From the NCBI GenBank assembly GCA_902500775.1, contig CABVRZ010000001.1:153182-217181 (forward strand): a DNA stretch of 64,000 nucleotides, in the 5' to 3' direction. Below, in pieces: positions 28,622 to 36,793 of the stretch. The notes beneath the pieces were generated by a model. That model was not told the origin of the DNA and made no database searches. It was given only the letters and a program-made list of their open reading frames with translations. The position numbers were made by a program, and so were the translations under genes. Source of the DNA: an uncultured Nitrospira sp. (GTDB lineage Bacteria; Nitrospirota; Nitrospiria; Nitrospirales; Nitrospiraceae). Every line of letters begins with the position of its first letter. The stretch's first letter is position 1.

Positions 28622-30310
28622 CTATTTGAGGCCAAGCTTCTTCATGCGATGGCGCAACGTCGAGGGTGGTAGATTGAGAATGTCCGCCGCGCCTCCTTTT
28701 CCTGTGATCAGGCCATTGGTATGTCGAAGAACTTTCTCAAAGTGCAGGCGCTCTGCCTCCGCGAGCGTCTTCAACGGACCTCCCTCCGAATGATTGAAAT
28801 GATCCGGAAGTGATGACGGTTTGTGCTGCCCATTGAACGTCGGCACATCGATCGTCAACACCTCGCTCTCACTCAGCAAGACCGCTCGTTCGATCATATG
28901 CTGCAACTCGCGCACATTACCAGGCCAGTGGTACTGCTGGAGCCGTTCAATGGATCGTTGGTCGATGGACGAGATGGATTTCTTCAGTTTGGTACGATAT
29001 CGATTCGTGAAGTAATGCGCGAACAAGAGGATATCCTCAGGTCGTTCCCGTAAGGGAGGGACAGAAAGAGGGAACACATTCAGGCGATAAAACAGATCTT
29101 CGCGGAATTTCCCTTCGGCTATCAATCGCGCGAGCGGCTGATTGGTTGCCGCAAGAATACGCACATCCACTTTGATCGTCCGGGCGCCGCCGACTCGTTC
29201 CAGTTCGCCTTCTTGCAAGACACGAAGGAATTTTACCTGGGCATCCAAGGACAATTCTCCGACTTCATCCAGAAAAATCGTGCCGCCGTTCGCAATTTCG
29301 AACCGTCCCAGCTTTTGCTTGAATGCGCCGGTAAAGGCGCCTCGTTCATGCCCGAACAACTCGCTCTCGACAAGGCCGGCGGATAACGCGGCGCAGTTGA
29401 CGATGACCAGTGAGTGTTCGCTGCGTCCGCTCCTCGCATGAATGGCGCGGGCGACCATATCCTTGCCGGTTCCGGTTTCGCCACAAATCAACACCGCGAC
29501 ATCCGAGGGAGCGACCTGTTCGACGTCTTGGATCACTTTGCGAAACACCGTGCTGGTTCCGACCAACTCCTCAGCCCCTGAATACGTGCGAAGCGTTTCC
29601 CGCAGGGACAGGATGGTGGATTCCAATGAGCTGACCGTCGCCTGTTCCCGTTGAAGATCGTTCTGATAACGGTTGAGGGTGTCGCGCAGACCTCTCAGAT
29701 CAACGTGCCCACTCTCATCCTCGTTCGTCACCTCGAGTGCGCCTGCCGACTGCTCGCTGCCATCAACCGCGCGCGCCATGACCAAACAGTGCGGATCGCC
29801 TTTCCCGATACAGTGCGTTTCAGAACAGCGCACCTCCCGACCGAAGACCGCCGATGCATAACCGCTGGCATAGCCGACGAGCGTCCAACAGACCGGAGCA
29901 TCCGCCATGCCGAGATGCACCCGATGTTGTTCCGCTTCGTACGAGTTCCGCCATTCTGCGTCAATCTCAAAGATGCCGTTGTTTTTGTCGACGTGGAGAT
30001 GTTGAAGATGGACTCCCACAATGCCCTCAAGAGTGTGGAGCTTGGGGCCGAACGACAACCACTCAGTGAGGTCATCGGTGTCGTGCCAGCCTTTCGTGGT
30101 GAGCGCGTCGCGGTATCCGCAGGCATAGCCGAACCGCAGCAGAATACGTCGTGCCTGATGGAGCCCAACCGCCTCAATCAACTCCTTGCGGAGCAAACCC
30201 ATGGCATCGGCATCCAAGAGCAACATGCGCCGATGTTCAAAATGGAGGGTACCGGCAGCAGCATCGACCTTCAGTAGGTCGGAGAGACTGACGTTGCTGT
30301 GTCGTATCAT
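28622..30310 (-). CDS. Sigma-54-dependent regulator with XylR_N/V4R sensory domain
   Basis: A 562-residue enhancer-binding protein. Residues 1 to about 200 form the XylR-type N-terminal plus V4R ligand-binding region (RRMLLLDADAMGLLRKEL, CSETHCIGKGDPHC). A short coiled linker leads to the AAA+ domain, with Walker A GETGTGKD, the sigma-54 contact loop GAFTGA and the Walker B-type IFLDEVGEL. The last 40 residues are a Fis-type helix-turn-helix. Relatives activate aromatic catabolism when an effector binds the V4R domain. The likely target is the porin gene 30 bases downstream or genes elsewhere. The two genes are bracketed by repeat family A. Confidence 0.92.
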   Translation of the reverse strand: MIRHSNVSLSDLLKVDAAAGTLHFEHRRMLLLDADAMGLLRKELIEAVGLHQARRILLRFGYACGYRDALTTKGWHDTDDLTEWLSFGPKLHTLEGIVGVHLQHLHVDKNNGIFEIDAEWRNSYEAEQHRVHLGMADAPVCWTLVGYASGYASAVFGREVRCSETHCIGKGDPHCLVMARAVDGSEQSAGALEVTNEDESGHVDLRGLRDTLNRYQNDLQREQATVSSLESTILSLRETLRTYSGAEELVGTSTVFRKVIQDVEQVAPSDVAVLICGETGTGKDMVARAIHARSGRSEHSLVIVNCAALSAGLVESELFGHERGAFTGAFKQKLGRFEIANGGTIFLDEVGELSLDAQVKFLRVLQEGELERVGGARTIKVDVRILAATNQPLARLIAEGKFREDLFYRLNVFPLSVPPLRERPEDILLFAHYFTNRYRTKLKKSISSIDQRSIERLQQYHWPGNVRELQHMIERAVLLSESEVLTIDVPTFNGQHKPSSLPDHFNHSEGGPLKTLAEAERLHFEKVLRHTNGLITGKGGAADILNLPPSTLRHRMKKLGLK

Positions 30311-30393
30311 GTGATGGTCCTCTTCGGATCTCTAAGCGATCCGTTTGTCCATAAATGGATGACGGAGACGTTCGTTTCGCTGCTCTCACTGCG

Positions 30394-30530
30394 AGCAGTC
30401 TGCTGACAACCCCTTCGTTCATCCTTCGAGAGCCTCAGGACGAACGGGGCAGCCCTTGAAACTATTGAGGTGTTCCGTTCGTGCTGAGCTTGTCGAAGCA
30501 CACATCTTGAGTTTTTCAGCAGACGGCTAG
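30394..30530. repeat. Repeat family A, copy 2 (inverted orientation)
   Basis: The reverse complement of the element at 26660-26804 with small differences. It starts AGCAGTCTGCTGA and ends TCAGCAGACGGCT, with the same inner CCGTTCGTGCTGAGCTTGTC arm. It lies upstream of the sigma-54 regulator. With copy 1 it encloses exactly the regulator and porin genes. Confidence 0.8.
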
Positions 30531-30783
30531 GTGCCGACTCCATTGGCTTGCAAACTGCGCAACCGTTTCATCGCTCTACGCGGCAGGTCATTCATGGCAC
30601 AACCGCCAACCGGGGGAACATACAATCCTGACTACCATGTCAGCGACTAGACAAATCCCTAGGAGTGATGACAACAACTACTAGTGGAGGGCGTCACGAC
30701 TAGCCGTGTGTTGACACACCCTGTGACGACCTCGGAAAGGGCGTCGTGCCTGAGAACACGGAGGCCATCAGCGTGCCCCACAA
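30531..30783. other. Intergenic stretch, nothing recognised
   Basis: About 250 bases between repeat A copy 2 and repeat B copy 1. No open frame with a ribosome site, RNA gene or terminator was recognised. Confidence 0.45.
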
Positions 30784-30938
30784 GCTGTTCTGAAAGGCCG
30801 CAGCGAGCGAAGAGGCGAATCGTAGGCTTTTTTCACCCGCCCACCCATCGCCTGTGTGAACAGGCGGTTACCCAGGTCGCACGGTGAGCCTCTGAGCGAG
30901 GCGGATATGCCGCCGGCGGACGTTGTACAACAGCCTGC
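30784..30938. repeat. Repeat family B, copy 1, with internal insertion
   Basis: It begins GCTGTTCTGAAAGGCCGCAG and ends TACAACAGCCTGC. It shares blocks GCAGCGAGCGAAGAGGCGA and GAGCCTCTGAGCGAGG with a second copy at 61948-62062. The central part carries about 60 extra bases, including a perfect small hairpin CGCCTGT-GTGA-ACAGGCG. The inverted ends suggest a hairpin element or MITE. Confidence 0.7.
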
Positions 30939-30994
30939 TAGGAGAACGTCGAAGGTGAGGCGAGCTAAAGTCAAATGTTGTGTATGGATAATCA

Positions 30995-31270
30995 GGCGGC
31001 GATTCTCTGCCCCTTCACTTTGCCCCCGCCTTTGAACTGCAGGCCGGTGAGGATGTCAGCGAGCCGCTCGGCCCCGTTGAGCCGACGCCACCCCTGCGCG
31101 GCACTGGTGGCCAGTGTAAAGACCATGGCCAGCATACTGTCCCGTGCCCCCCACGTGTGTTGGCCGTTCCCAGCCGAACCGTGGCGCACGTTGACTCCAT
31201 CGGAGTTGGTCGTACGGATAGGCACTCAGTGCACGGCAGGGAACTCCTACCATACCGGTACCGTTTCCCG
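30995..31270 (-). pseudogene. IS256-family transposase C-terminal remnant
   Basis: The minus strand encodes, in three successive frames, the end of an IS256-type transposase. An RTTN segment near 31210 is followed after a frameshift by MESTCATVRLGTANT, and after another shift by SMLAMVFTLATSAAQGWRRLNG to the natural C-terminus KGQRIAA. IS256 transposases have exactly this order (RTTNPIESTFATVR...LAMVFKL...RWRxLNG). No catalytic DDE part or terminal inverted repeats are left. It is an old insertion broken by at least two frameshifts. Confidence 0.75.
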
Positions 31271-31305
31271 ATCCTTTGCCGGACACGTGGCCGCTTACAT
31301 TACAA

Positions 31306-31372
31306 AACTCCATTCCGTCTCACCGTGCCGGATCAGCCACAGTTCCTGTCGTGGTTCACCCGTCTGTCTATT
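31306..31372 (-). pseudogene. Fragment of a second histidine phosphatase gene
   Basis: On the minus strand one frame reads EPRQELWLIRHGETEWS and then diverges. This is the N-terminal catalytic motif of a histidine phosphatase and nearly matches the start of the intact gene at 11758-12360 (RRPELWLIRHGETEWS). The rest is missing, and the fragment lies against the decayed IS256 transposase. An insertion that disrupted a duplicated phosphatase gene is the likely cause. Confidence 0.65.
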
Positions 31373-31395
31373 CAAAGCCTCACGCCATTACCCTG

Positions 31396-31764
31396 TTATT
31401 TCTTTCCCGTATCATAATAGAACCTCTCATGGATGATCTTGCCGTTCTTCCACTTGGCCACTGACACTTGCTTGCGGTGAACTGGCTGGCCGTTGGTGGC
31501 GATGAAATCCATGGTGCATTCGTAGAACGTAACGTCGTTGCCGATAGCCGAGGCCGTCACATCAAACCCCTTCCACTCTTTGACCCCGCTGAGAATCTGC
31601 TTCTCGCGCTCGATGTTCGCGACTTGCCCCACAGTCGGAGGATTGACATTTTCCTGCATCGCTGCGTCCTTATCGTAGAATTCTTGGATCGCCTCAACAA
31701 TCTTTCCCTGGCGAACATACCCAAACAAATCGTTTAATCGCTGTTCTAAATTTGTGGTGCTCAT
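31396..31764 (-). CDS. SnoaL/NTF2-like protein
   Basis: A 122-residue NTF2-like cone-fold protein. LEQRLNDLFGYVRQGKIVEAIQEFYDKDA is the usual opening helix pair, followed by the strands VTFYECTMDFIATNG and QVSVAKWKNGKIIHERFYY. It has no signal peptide. Such proteins are small-ligand binders or isomerases; the activity here is unknown. The ATG at 31764 has AAGGGG upstream and overlaps the stop of the VOC gene by four bases. Confidence 0.85.
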   Translation of the reverse strand: MSTTNLEQRLNDLFGYVRQGKIVEAIQEFYDKDAAMQENVNPPTVGQVANIEREKQILSGVKEWKGFDVTASAIGNDVTFYECTMDFIATNGQPVHRKQVSVAKWKNGKIIHERFYYDTGKK

Positions 31765-32195
31765 CGCGAACCCCTTTCTCTTGTCTTAGCTGTGAACGTA
31801 ATCCCGGCTTTCTGCACTTCCTGATACGGGAGCAGCCACACCAACGACTCATCGCTCAGATCACCGACCTGGATACGATTGCCCCAGGGGTCGCGAAAGT
31901 CACAGCGAAAGTCAGGATGCAGCTTCAACTTGTATTTCTTCGTCAACTTCTTGCGGACTTCTTGAATCTGCTTCATATCGCGGACCATGAGCCCGAAATG
32001 CTTGCTCCGATCCGGCTGCAATGTCTCGACTTCAAAAATCGCCATGAACTGGTGCTCGCCAAGCTTGCAAAAGGCCGCGCCTTCGCCACCCCGTTGCATC
32101 GTCAGTCCAAACACGTCCTCGTAAAACTTGACGGCCTTCTTCGCATTCGTCACTTCAATCACAACGTGGTTGCATCCATAGACTTGGACTGCCAT
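31761..32195 (-). CDS. VOC (glyoxalase-like) family protein
   Basis: A 144-residue vicinal-oxygen-chelate protein. It starts VYGCNHVVIEVTNAKKAVKFYEDVFGL, with a metal-type His, and has KHFGLMVRDM in the second module and WGNRIQVGDL near the end. The final Glu ligand is replaced by Gln in this last motif, so classic glyoxalase chemistry is uncertain. AGGAGGTG precedes the ATG at 32195. It overlaps the SnoaL-like gene by four bases and lies downstream of the DsbA-like gene. Confidence 0.87.
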   Translation of the reverse strand: MAVQVYGCNHVVIEVTNAKKAVKFYEDVFGLTMQRGGEGAAFCKLGEHQFMAIFEVETLQPDRSKHFGLMVRDMKQIQEVRKKLTKKYKLKLHPDFRCDFRDPWGNRIQVGDLSDESLVWLLPYQEVQKAGITFTAKTRERGSR

Positions 32196-32217
32196 GACTC
32201 ACCTCCTGCCCGTCGAT

Positions 32218-32868
32218 TCACACCTGTCGCTGAGACCGAGTTTTCTCGATGGTCGCGATCAACACGTCGACCGGTTGCGCGCCGGAGATTCCATAGGCCT
32301 CATCAAACACAAAGTAGGGCACGCCTCGAATACCGAGCTTGCGCCCCACAGCTTCTTCAGCCTTCACCTCAACGAGGCCTTCCCCACTTTCAAGAAATGC
32401 GGCTGCGTTCAACCCTGCTCGCTCCGCCAATTCGATGAGCACCGAAGACGAACCAATATCGAGACCTTCTTCGAAATAGCCTTTGAACAATTGCTCAACC
32501 ACCGTATCCTGATGGCCTTGGACCGCGGCGTACCAAATCACCCGATGGGCTAGTAGGGTATTGGGCGTCCGAGCGATCTTGTCGAAGGCAAAGGCGATCT
32601 GCTCTTCTCTTCCCGCCTCAAGGAGACGTTGCTCCATCTCATTGAAGACCGTCAGACTGCCGAACTTCGTCTCCAGATAGACCTTGCGATCCATCCCCTG
32701 TGTCGGCATGGTCGGATTCAACTGAAACGGCCGCCACCGCACATTGCCCCTCACCGCATCACCCGCCTGGCGCAGTGCCCGTTCGAGCCGCCGCTTCCCG
32801 ACATAACACCACGGGCAAACGACGTCGGAGTAAATGTCGATAAGGATTGCCGCACCCTGGTCACTCAT
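32218..32868 (-). CDS. DsbA-family oxidoreductase (FrnE-like)
   Basis: A 216-residue thioredoxin-fold protein. IDIYSDVVCPWCYVGKRRLE carries the CPWC redox centre, and the C-terminal KLGIRGVPYFVFD holds the cis-Pro loop. It has no signal peptide, so it is a cytosolic FrnE/2-hydroxychromene-isomerase type rather than periplasmic DsbA. The ATG at 32868 or a GTG at 32877 starts it; neither has a strong ribosome site. A remnant of a paralogue is at 22780-23094. Confidence 0.9.
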   Translation of the reverse strand: MSDQGAAILIDIYSDVVCPWCYVGKRRLERALRQAGDAVRGNVRWRPFQLNPTMPTQGMDRKVYLETKFGSLTVFNEMEQRLLEAGREEQIAFAFDKIARTPNTLLAHRVIWYAAVQGHQDTVVEQLFKGYFEEGLDIGSSSVLIELAERAGLNAAAFLESGEGLVEVKAEEAVGRKLGIRGVPYFVFDEAYGISGAQPVDVLIATIEKTRSQRQV

Positions 32869-32902
32869 ACGCTTCACGTTTCACGAGTTACGAACGACGC
32901 AC

Positions 32903-33784
32903 TCACGAGAGGTGCCCCATCTTGCCTTTCTGATAGTCCTCGACAGCCTGCACCAGTTCCGTTTTGGTATTCATGACAAATGGCCCATAGCGAGCGATCG
33001 GTTCATCGATCGGTTTCCCATTCATGATCAGCAGCCGACTCTCCGCCTGCGACTCAATCGTGAGCCGTGTTCCTTCACGTGCACAGACGATCAGCTCAGC
33101 TTCGCTGGCAGCGCGCGATCCGTTCACTGACACATCGCCCTGCAACAGGAACACAGCCGTGCCATATCCATCCGGAACATTGAGTTCAATCCGCCGACCA
33201 GCATGGGCTTGGAGATCGTATAACTCGATCGGCGTAAAGGTGCGTGCCGGCCCCTTGACGCCCCGACATGCACCGGCAATCACTCGGACGATTCCCGCAC
33301 CGTCGAGGTCGAGGGCCGGAATGGCCGCATTGAGAATTGTTTGATACCCAGGGGCGGTCATCTTGACCGCACGCGGCAAATTGACCCAGAGTTGAATCGC
33401 CTGCAACGTCCCACCCTGCCTGGCCCAATTCTTCTCATGCAGCTCCTCGTGCACAACTCCGGACGCCGCGGTCATCCATTGAACGTCGCCAGGCCCGATC
33501 ACACCGGCATGGCCGGCTGAATCCCGATGGGCGACCAATCCTTGATACACAATCGTCACGGTTTCAAAGCCCCGATGCGGATGCTCCCCGACACCCCGAG
33601 GCGCATCAGTCGGTCCGAAGTCGTGTGGCCCCGCATAGTCCAGCAGTAGAAATGGGTCAACCTGCTGCGCCAGCTCGTTGCTGGGGAACAGATTGCGCAC
33701 CGGGAATCCGTCCCCAACCATATGGGTCGAACCCGGCCGATAGACGCCCACTACCTTTTTGGCAGCCACCGTGCTTGGTGCCAT
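32903..33784 (-). CDS. Pirin family protein, second copy
   Basis: A 293-residue bicupin, with HMVGDGFPVRNLFPS, the metal-site block GEHPHRGFETVTIVY and VHEELHEKNWARQGG. It is the paralogue of the pirin at 23852-24721, aligning over its full length. The ATG at 33784 has a strong AAGGAGG upstream. Pirins bind iron and act as dioxygenases or redox sensors. In this second cluster it lies between the DsbA-like and NmrA-like genes. Confidence 0.93.
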   Translation of the reverse strand: MAPSTVAAKKVVGVYRPGSTHMVGDGFPVRNLFPSNELAQQVDPFLLLDYAGPHDFGPTDAPRGVGEHPHRGFETVTIVYQGLVAHRDSAGHAGVIGPGDVQWMTAASGVVHEELHEKNWARQGGTLQAIQLWVNLPRAVKMTAPGYQTILNAAIPALDLDGAGIVRVIAGACRGVKGPARTFTPIELYDLQAHAGRRIELNVPDGYGTAVFLLQGDVSVNGSRAASEAELIVCAREGTRLTIESQAESRLLIMNGKPIDEPIARYGPFVMNTKTELVQAVEDYQKGKMGHLS

Positions 33785-33867
33785 GATGACCTCCTTGCCC
33801 GCACCACCCATGAACGACTCTATCGTACCTGTTGTGACGCCACGTGAATCGTCATGAATACGATGGC

Positions 33868-34725
33868 CTACACCATTCCCCGTAAGGATTCGTGCAACGT
33901 GACCGTTCCCCGCACGAGCTTCTCGGGATGCTCGTACCCAATCGCACCTTTCGAGAAAGCGGCGTACATTTCCTCGAACAACTTCGCCGCTTCATCAGAA
34001 AACCCAAACGACTTGAACGTGGGAACCACCGCACTCAGGGGCGCATGCTGCGCCGTCACAGTTTTCCCCAGGAGCTGACCAAGCACGGTTGCCACCTGCT
34101 CGGGGCTATACTCTTCAGGCCCTGCCATCTCCACGATTTGCTTGCCCTGTCCACCGGCCATCAATCGCTCGGCTCCGATCCGGCCGATATCCTTGGTCGA
34201 GTTCATGGGGATCTCCACCTGCGGCGCAATGAACGTGGGAAGAACCCCCTGCGCCTTTGCCGCACCGATGACCGGCCCCCAGTTGTCCATAAAATAGGAC
34301 GGCCGTAGGATCGTGATCTGCTTGGCGGATGAACCCAGTGCGCGCTCCCCGTAGCCGGCGGCGCGAATCGGACCGGTTCCTCCAAGAAGATGCCCACCGG
34401 CCGACGACAGAAACACCACATGTTCAATTCCGCTCTTCTTCACCGCATCCGCTGCGCGATCCATTCGCGCTCGCTGGTCGGCCAACCAGGCTTCTGCGCC
34501 GTAATTCGGCGGCACCAGCAGATAGACCCCCTTCGCTCCTTTGAACGCCTGAGCCAGGGCAGAGACATCATCAAGGGATGCCACGGCCACATCCGCACCC
34601 TTGGCCTTCCATCCAGCGCCTTTATCAGCCGAGCGAACGACGACCCGTACCGGTTGTTTGTGAGCGAGCAGCGTCTCCACGACCGAAGAGCCTGTATTTC
34701 CTGTCGCACCGACCACAACAAACAT
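33868..34725 (-). CDS. NmrA-like NAD(P)-binding protein, second copy
   Basis: A 285-residue atypical SDR. MFVVVGATGNTGSSVVETLL holds the dinucleotide loop GATGNTG, GIEHVVFLSSAGGH is the middle strand, and ITILRPSYFMDNW is the substrate-side signature shared with NmrA/azoreductase-like QOR2 proteins. It may use NADPH to reduce quinones or may only sense redox state. The ATG at 34725 has AAGGAGGG upstream. It is the first gene of the second stress cluster. Confidence 0.88.
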   Translation of the reverse strand: MFVVVGATGNTGSSVVETLLAHKQPVRVVVRSADKGAGWKAKGADVAVASLDDVSALAQAFKGAKGVYLLVPPNYGAEAWLADQRARMDRAADAVKKSGIEHVVFLSSAGGHLLGGTGPIRAAGYGERALGSSAKQITILRPSYFMDNWGPVIGAAKAQGVLPTFIAPQVEIPMNSTKDIGRIGAERLMAGGQGKQIVEMAGPEEYSPEQVATVLGQLLGKTVTAQHAPLSAVVPTFKSFGFSDEAAKLFEEMYAAFSKGAIGYEHPEKLVRGTVTLHESLRGMV

Positions 34726-35055
34726 GATGAACCCTCCTTGTGTCCTTTTGAGCACGACTCAGTCTGTATCGATTCCCTTCGTCATCATGAACTCACCCTC
34801 TCCGAGCTATTAACGCGTTCGCACCTCCACCCTCCCTCGCAATGCGATTACGTTCAATATCAGCTAGGCAACATGTGTTCCAGATAGCCACGAGACGGAG
34901 CGGCAGTTCGATCTCGTTGTTACTCGTAAAGAATTGGATGGTGATGACTCAGCGCTGAGACAGGAGGAAGAGAGATGACGCGCCGAAACCACGGCACAGT
35001 GACGAACCACCGGCGCCTGTGGTTTCCCCATGCTATCTTTAGCAAGAGGTGTTTC
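34726..35055. other. Divergent intergenic region
   Basis: About 330 bases between the minus-strand NmrA-like gene and the plus-strand secreted protein. Promoters in both directions are expected, but no clear -35/-10 or operator was recognised. Confidence 0.4.
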
Positions 35056-35544
35056 ATGATGCGACACATGCCTATTTGCCTGCTGATGGCCCTAACCATG
35101 AGCGCCGAATTGGCTGTTCTTTCATCCGCTGCCACAGCAGATGACCTCCGGCAATCGTCTCGTGTCGGAGCCTTGAGGCTCTCTCTCAGCACGTACGAAC
35201 AGATTCCGATCGGCACCCTGTTGACCCATCCGGATCGCTATCACATGAGAGAGATCCGAATCACCGGAACCGTCATGGCGACTCAAACGGAGACCATCAC
35301 GAATCGGATGATCTGCGGTCGTGCCCATGAACGAACGACGCTGACCGTGGAAGATGATAGTGGCAAAATCGAGGTGCTCGATCGAGGAGCGTGCGGATGG
35401 AATGTCGGGACATTGAAGGCGCCGATGCTGAAGGCAGGCCAGCAGATCGATCTCTTGGTGCAGATCATGATCTCCGTCAGCGCCGGCACTCCCGGTCCAT
35501 CAGTAGAGGCCACCATCCGCTACATAGAACCGGTGCGAGAGTAA
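35056..35544 (+). CDS. Secreted OB-fold-like hypothetical protein
   Basis: A 162-residue protein with a signal peptide (PICLLMALTMSAELAVLSSAATA, cleaved near ATA-DD). The mature part has a strand pattern like an OB-fold: MREIRITGTVMATQTE, then TTLTVEDDSGKIEVLDRGACGWN, similar to periplasmic nucleic-acid-binding-like or DUF4920-type domains. It has two Cys in the mature chain. AAGAGGT lies before the ATG at 35056; the frame continues upstream to 34975 without conserved content. The function is unknown. Confidence 0.7.
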   Translation: MMRHMPICLLMALTMSAELAVLSSAATADDLRQSSRVGALRLSLSTYEQIPIGTLLTHPDRYHMREIRITGTVMATQTETITNRMICGRAHERTTLTVEDDSGKIEVLDRGACGWNVGTLKAPMLKAGQQIDLLVQIMISVSAGTPGPSVEATIRYIEPVRE

Positions 35545-35659
35545 GAGTCATTTCAATCCCTCCGTTCGTTTAGTCCGATGAATTCAGGGCAAACTTATCG
35601 CGGACCAGGCAGGGCTTTGCATGGCAAAGACGTGACTTCTCAGACTGAATGGCATAAGC

Positions 35660-36217
35660 TTGACCCCCGTCGTGAGCGATGAACTCGACATACTCAAATC
35701 GGTGGCCACACGGTTGGAGACCGCCGGCATTCCCTATATGGTGACCGGCTCGATGGCGGCCAACTTCTATGCCACACCCAGAATGACGCGCGACATCGAT
35801 CTGGTTGTCGAGTTACGAGACGCGGATGTTGGGCGCATGGTCGCTCTATTTCAGGACGAGTATTACATCGATCACGATATGGTCGAGCAGGCGGTCAAAA
35901 GTCGGTCCATGTTCAACATGATCAACAATGCACTCGTGGTCAAAGTCGATTGCGTCGTGAGAAAAGATAGTGCCTATCGCCAAGAGGAGTTTTCCCGGCG
36001 ACGCTATGTGATCATTGATGGTCGGTTAGTCGCCATCGTCGCCCCGGAAGATCTCATCCTCTCAAAACTGGAGTGGGCTAAGGAAAGTCGCAGTCAGATG
36101 CAACTCGATGATGTACGGAATCTCTTACGCTCTGTGAAACATCTTGACCGTGCCTACCTCACCCGATGGGCCGATCAGCTCGGATTGGCGGCACTGTATC
36201 GCGAGGTTCACTCATGA
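35660..36217 (+). CDS. Nucleotidyltransferase-like protein (AbiEii/DUF6036-type)
   Basis: A 185-residue protein with the nucleotidyltransferase signature GSMAANFYATPRMTRDIDLVVEL: GS, then a DxD-like DID pair about 17 residues on, and a third acidic residue in VVKVDCVV. The C-terminal part (APEDLILSKLEWAKESRS) is typical of AbiEii-like or DUF6036 proteins. Members modify tRNA or proteins in toxin-antitoxin or abortive-infection systems, although many are uncharacterised. The start is TTG at 35660 or GTG at 35672. The stop overlaps the next gene by four bases. Confidence 0.8.
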   Translation: MTPVVSDELDILKSVATRLETAGIPYMVTGSMAANFYATPRMTRDIDLVVELRDADVGRMVALFQDEYYIDHDMVEQAVKSRSMFNMINNALVVKVDCVVRKDSAYRQEEFSRRRYVIIDGRLVAIVAPEDLILSKLEWAKESRSQMQLDDVRNLLRSVKHLDRAYLTRWADQLGLAALYREVHS

Positions 36218-36480
36218 CCGATACCCCACCTGCAATCGACGAGCGATATCGTGCCATGCTCATGCAACGAACCGGGGAAGCACGCCTGAAAATGGGATGC
36301 GCCATGCGTGACACAGCTCGTGCGTTTGCGGAAGCGTCCATCCGAGAACAAGCCCCCCAGGCGAGCATGGCGACAATTCGCAAAGGCCTCTTCCTTCGTT
36401 TCTATGGCCATGAGTTCGATGCCTCGACACGCGACAAAATTCTCGCCTCGATCGAGCGAGCGGCGCAACCTGGCTCTTGA
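36214..36480 (+). CDS. Small partner of the nucleotidyltransferase
   Basis: An 88-residue helical protein I do not recognise by name. DERYRAMLMQRTGEARLKMGCAMRDTAR suggests a long helix, and LFLRFYGHEFDASTRDKI lies near the end. The ATG at 36214 overlaps the stop of the nucleotidyltransferase gene (ATGA), so translation is coupled. Two-gene units of a small helical protein and a nucleotidyltransferase are common as toxin-antitoxin modules. Which member would be toxic cannot be read from sequence. Confidence 0.7.
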   Translation: MTDTPPAIDERYRAMLMQRTGEARLKMGCAMRDTARAFAEASIREQAPQASMATIRKGLFLRFYGHEFDASTRDKILASIERAAQPGS

Positions 36481-36793
36481 AACCAGCCATGCGATCACTG
36501 GTCATGTCAGACCCCAATTGACTCCTCCAACTTTCCGTTCGTGCTGAGCATGTCGAAGCACTCTGCTTCCTCTCCTGCGCTTCACGCTTCGCGAGAGACG
36601 CTTCACATGCCTCAATTTGCCCCCGGTACCCAATCGGGGACGCCGAAGCGGAGTCGCTCTTGATCGGTCAAATTTCGGCCGATCGTGTCCTGCACCACCT
36701 TATCATTGACAGTTTTATCGATTCAGCAGTACCTTCCCGCACAGAGTCAATACGTAAGTCCTGCATGGATTCTCTCCAAGAGAGTGACTGATT
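36481..36793. other. Intergenic stretch with partial repeat
   Basis: About 313 bases before the ROCO gene. A partial arm of repeat family A (CCGTTCGTGCTGAGCATGTC) occurs at about 36536-36557. No promoter was convincingly identified. Confidence 0.45.

Noticed and set aside
36595-36665. A remnant of a REP-associated transposase
   Set aside because: The few arginine-rich codons on the minus strand are too short to support a family match.
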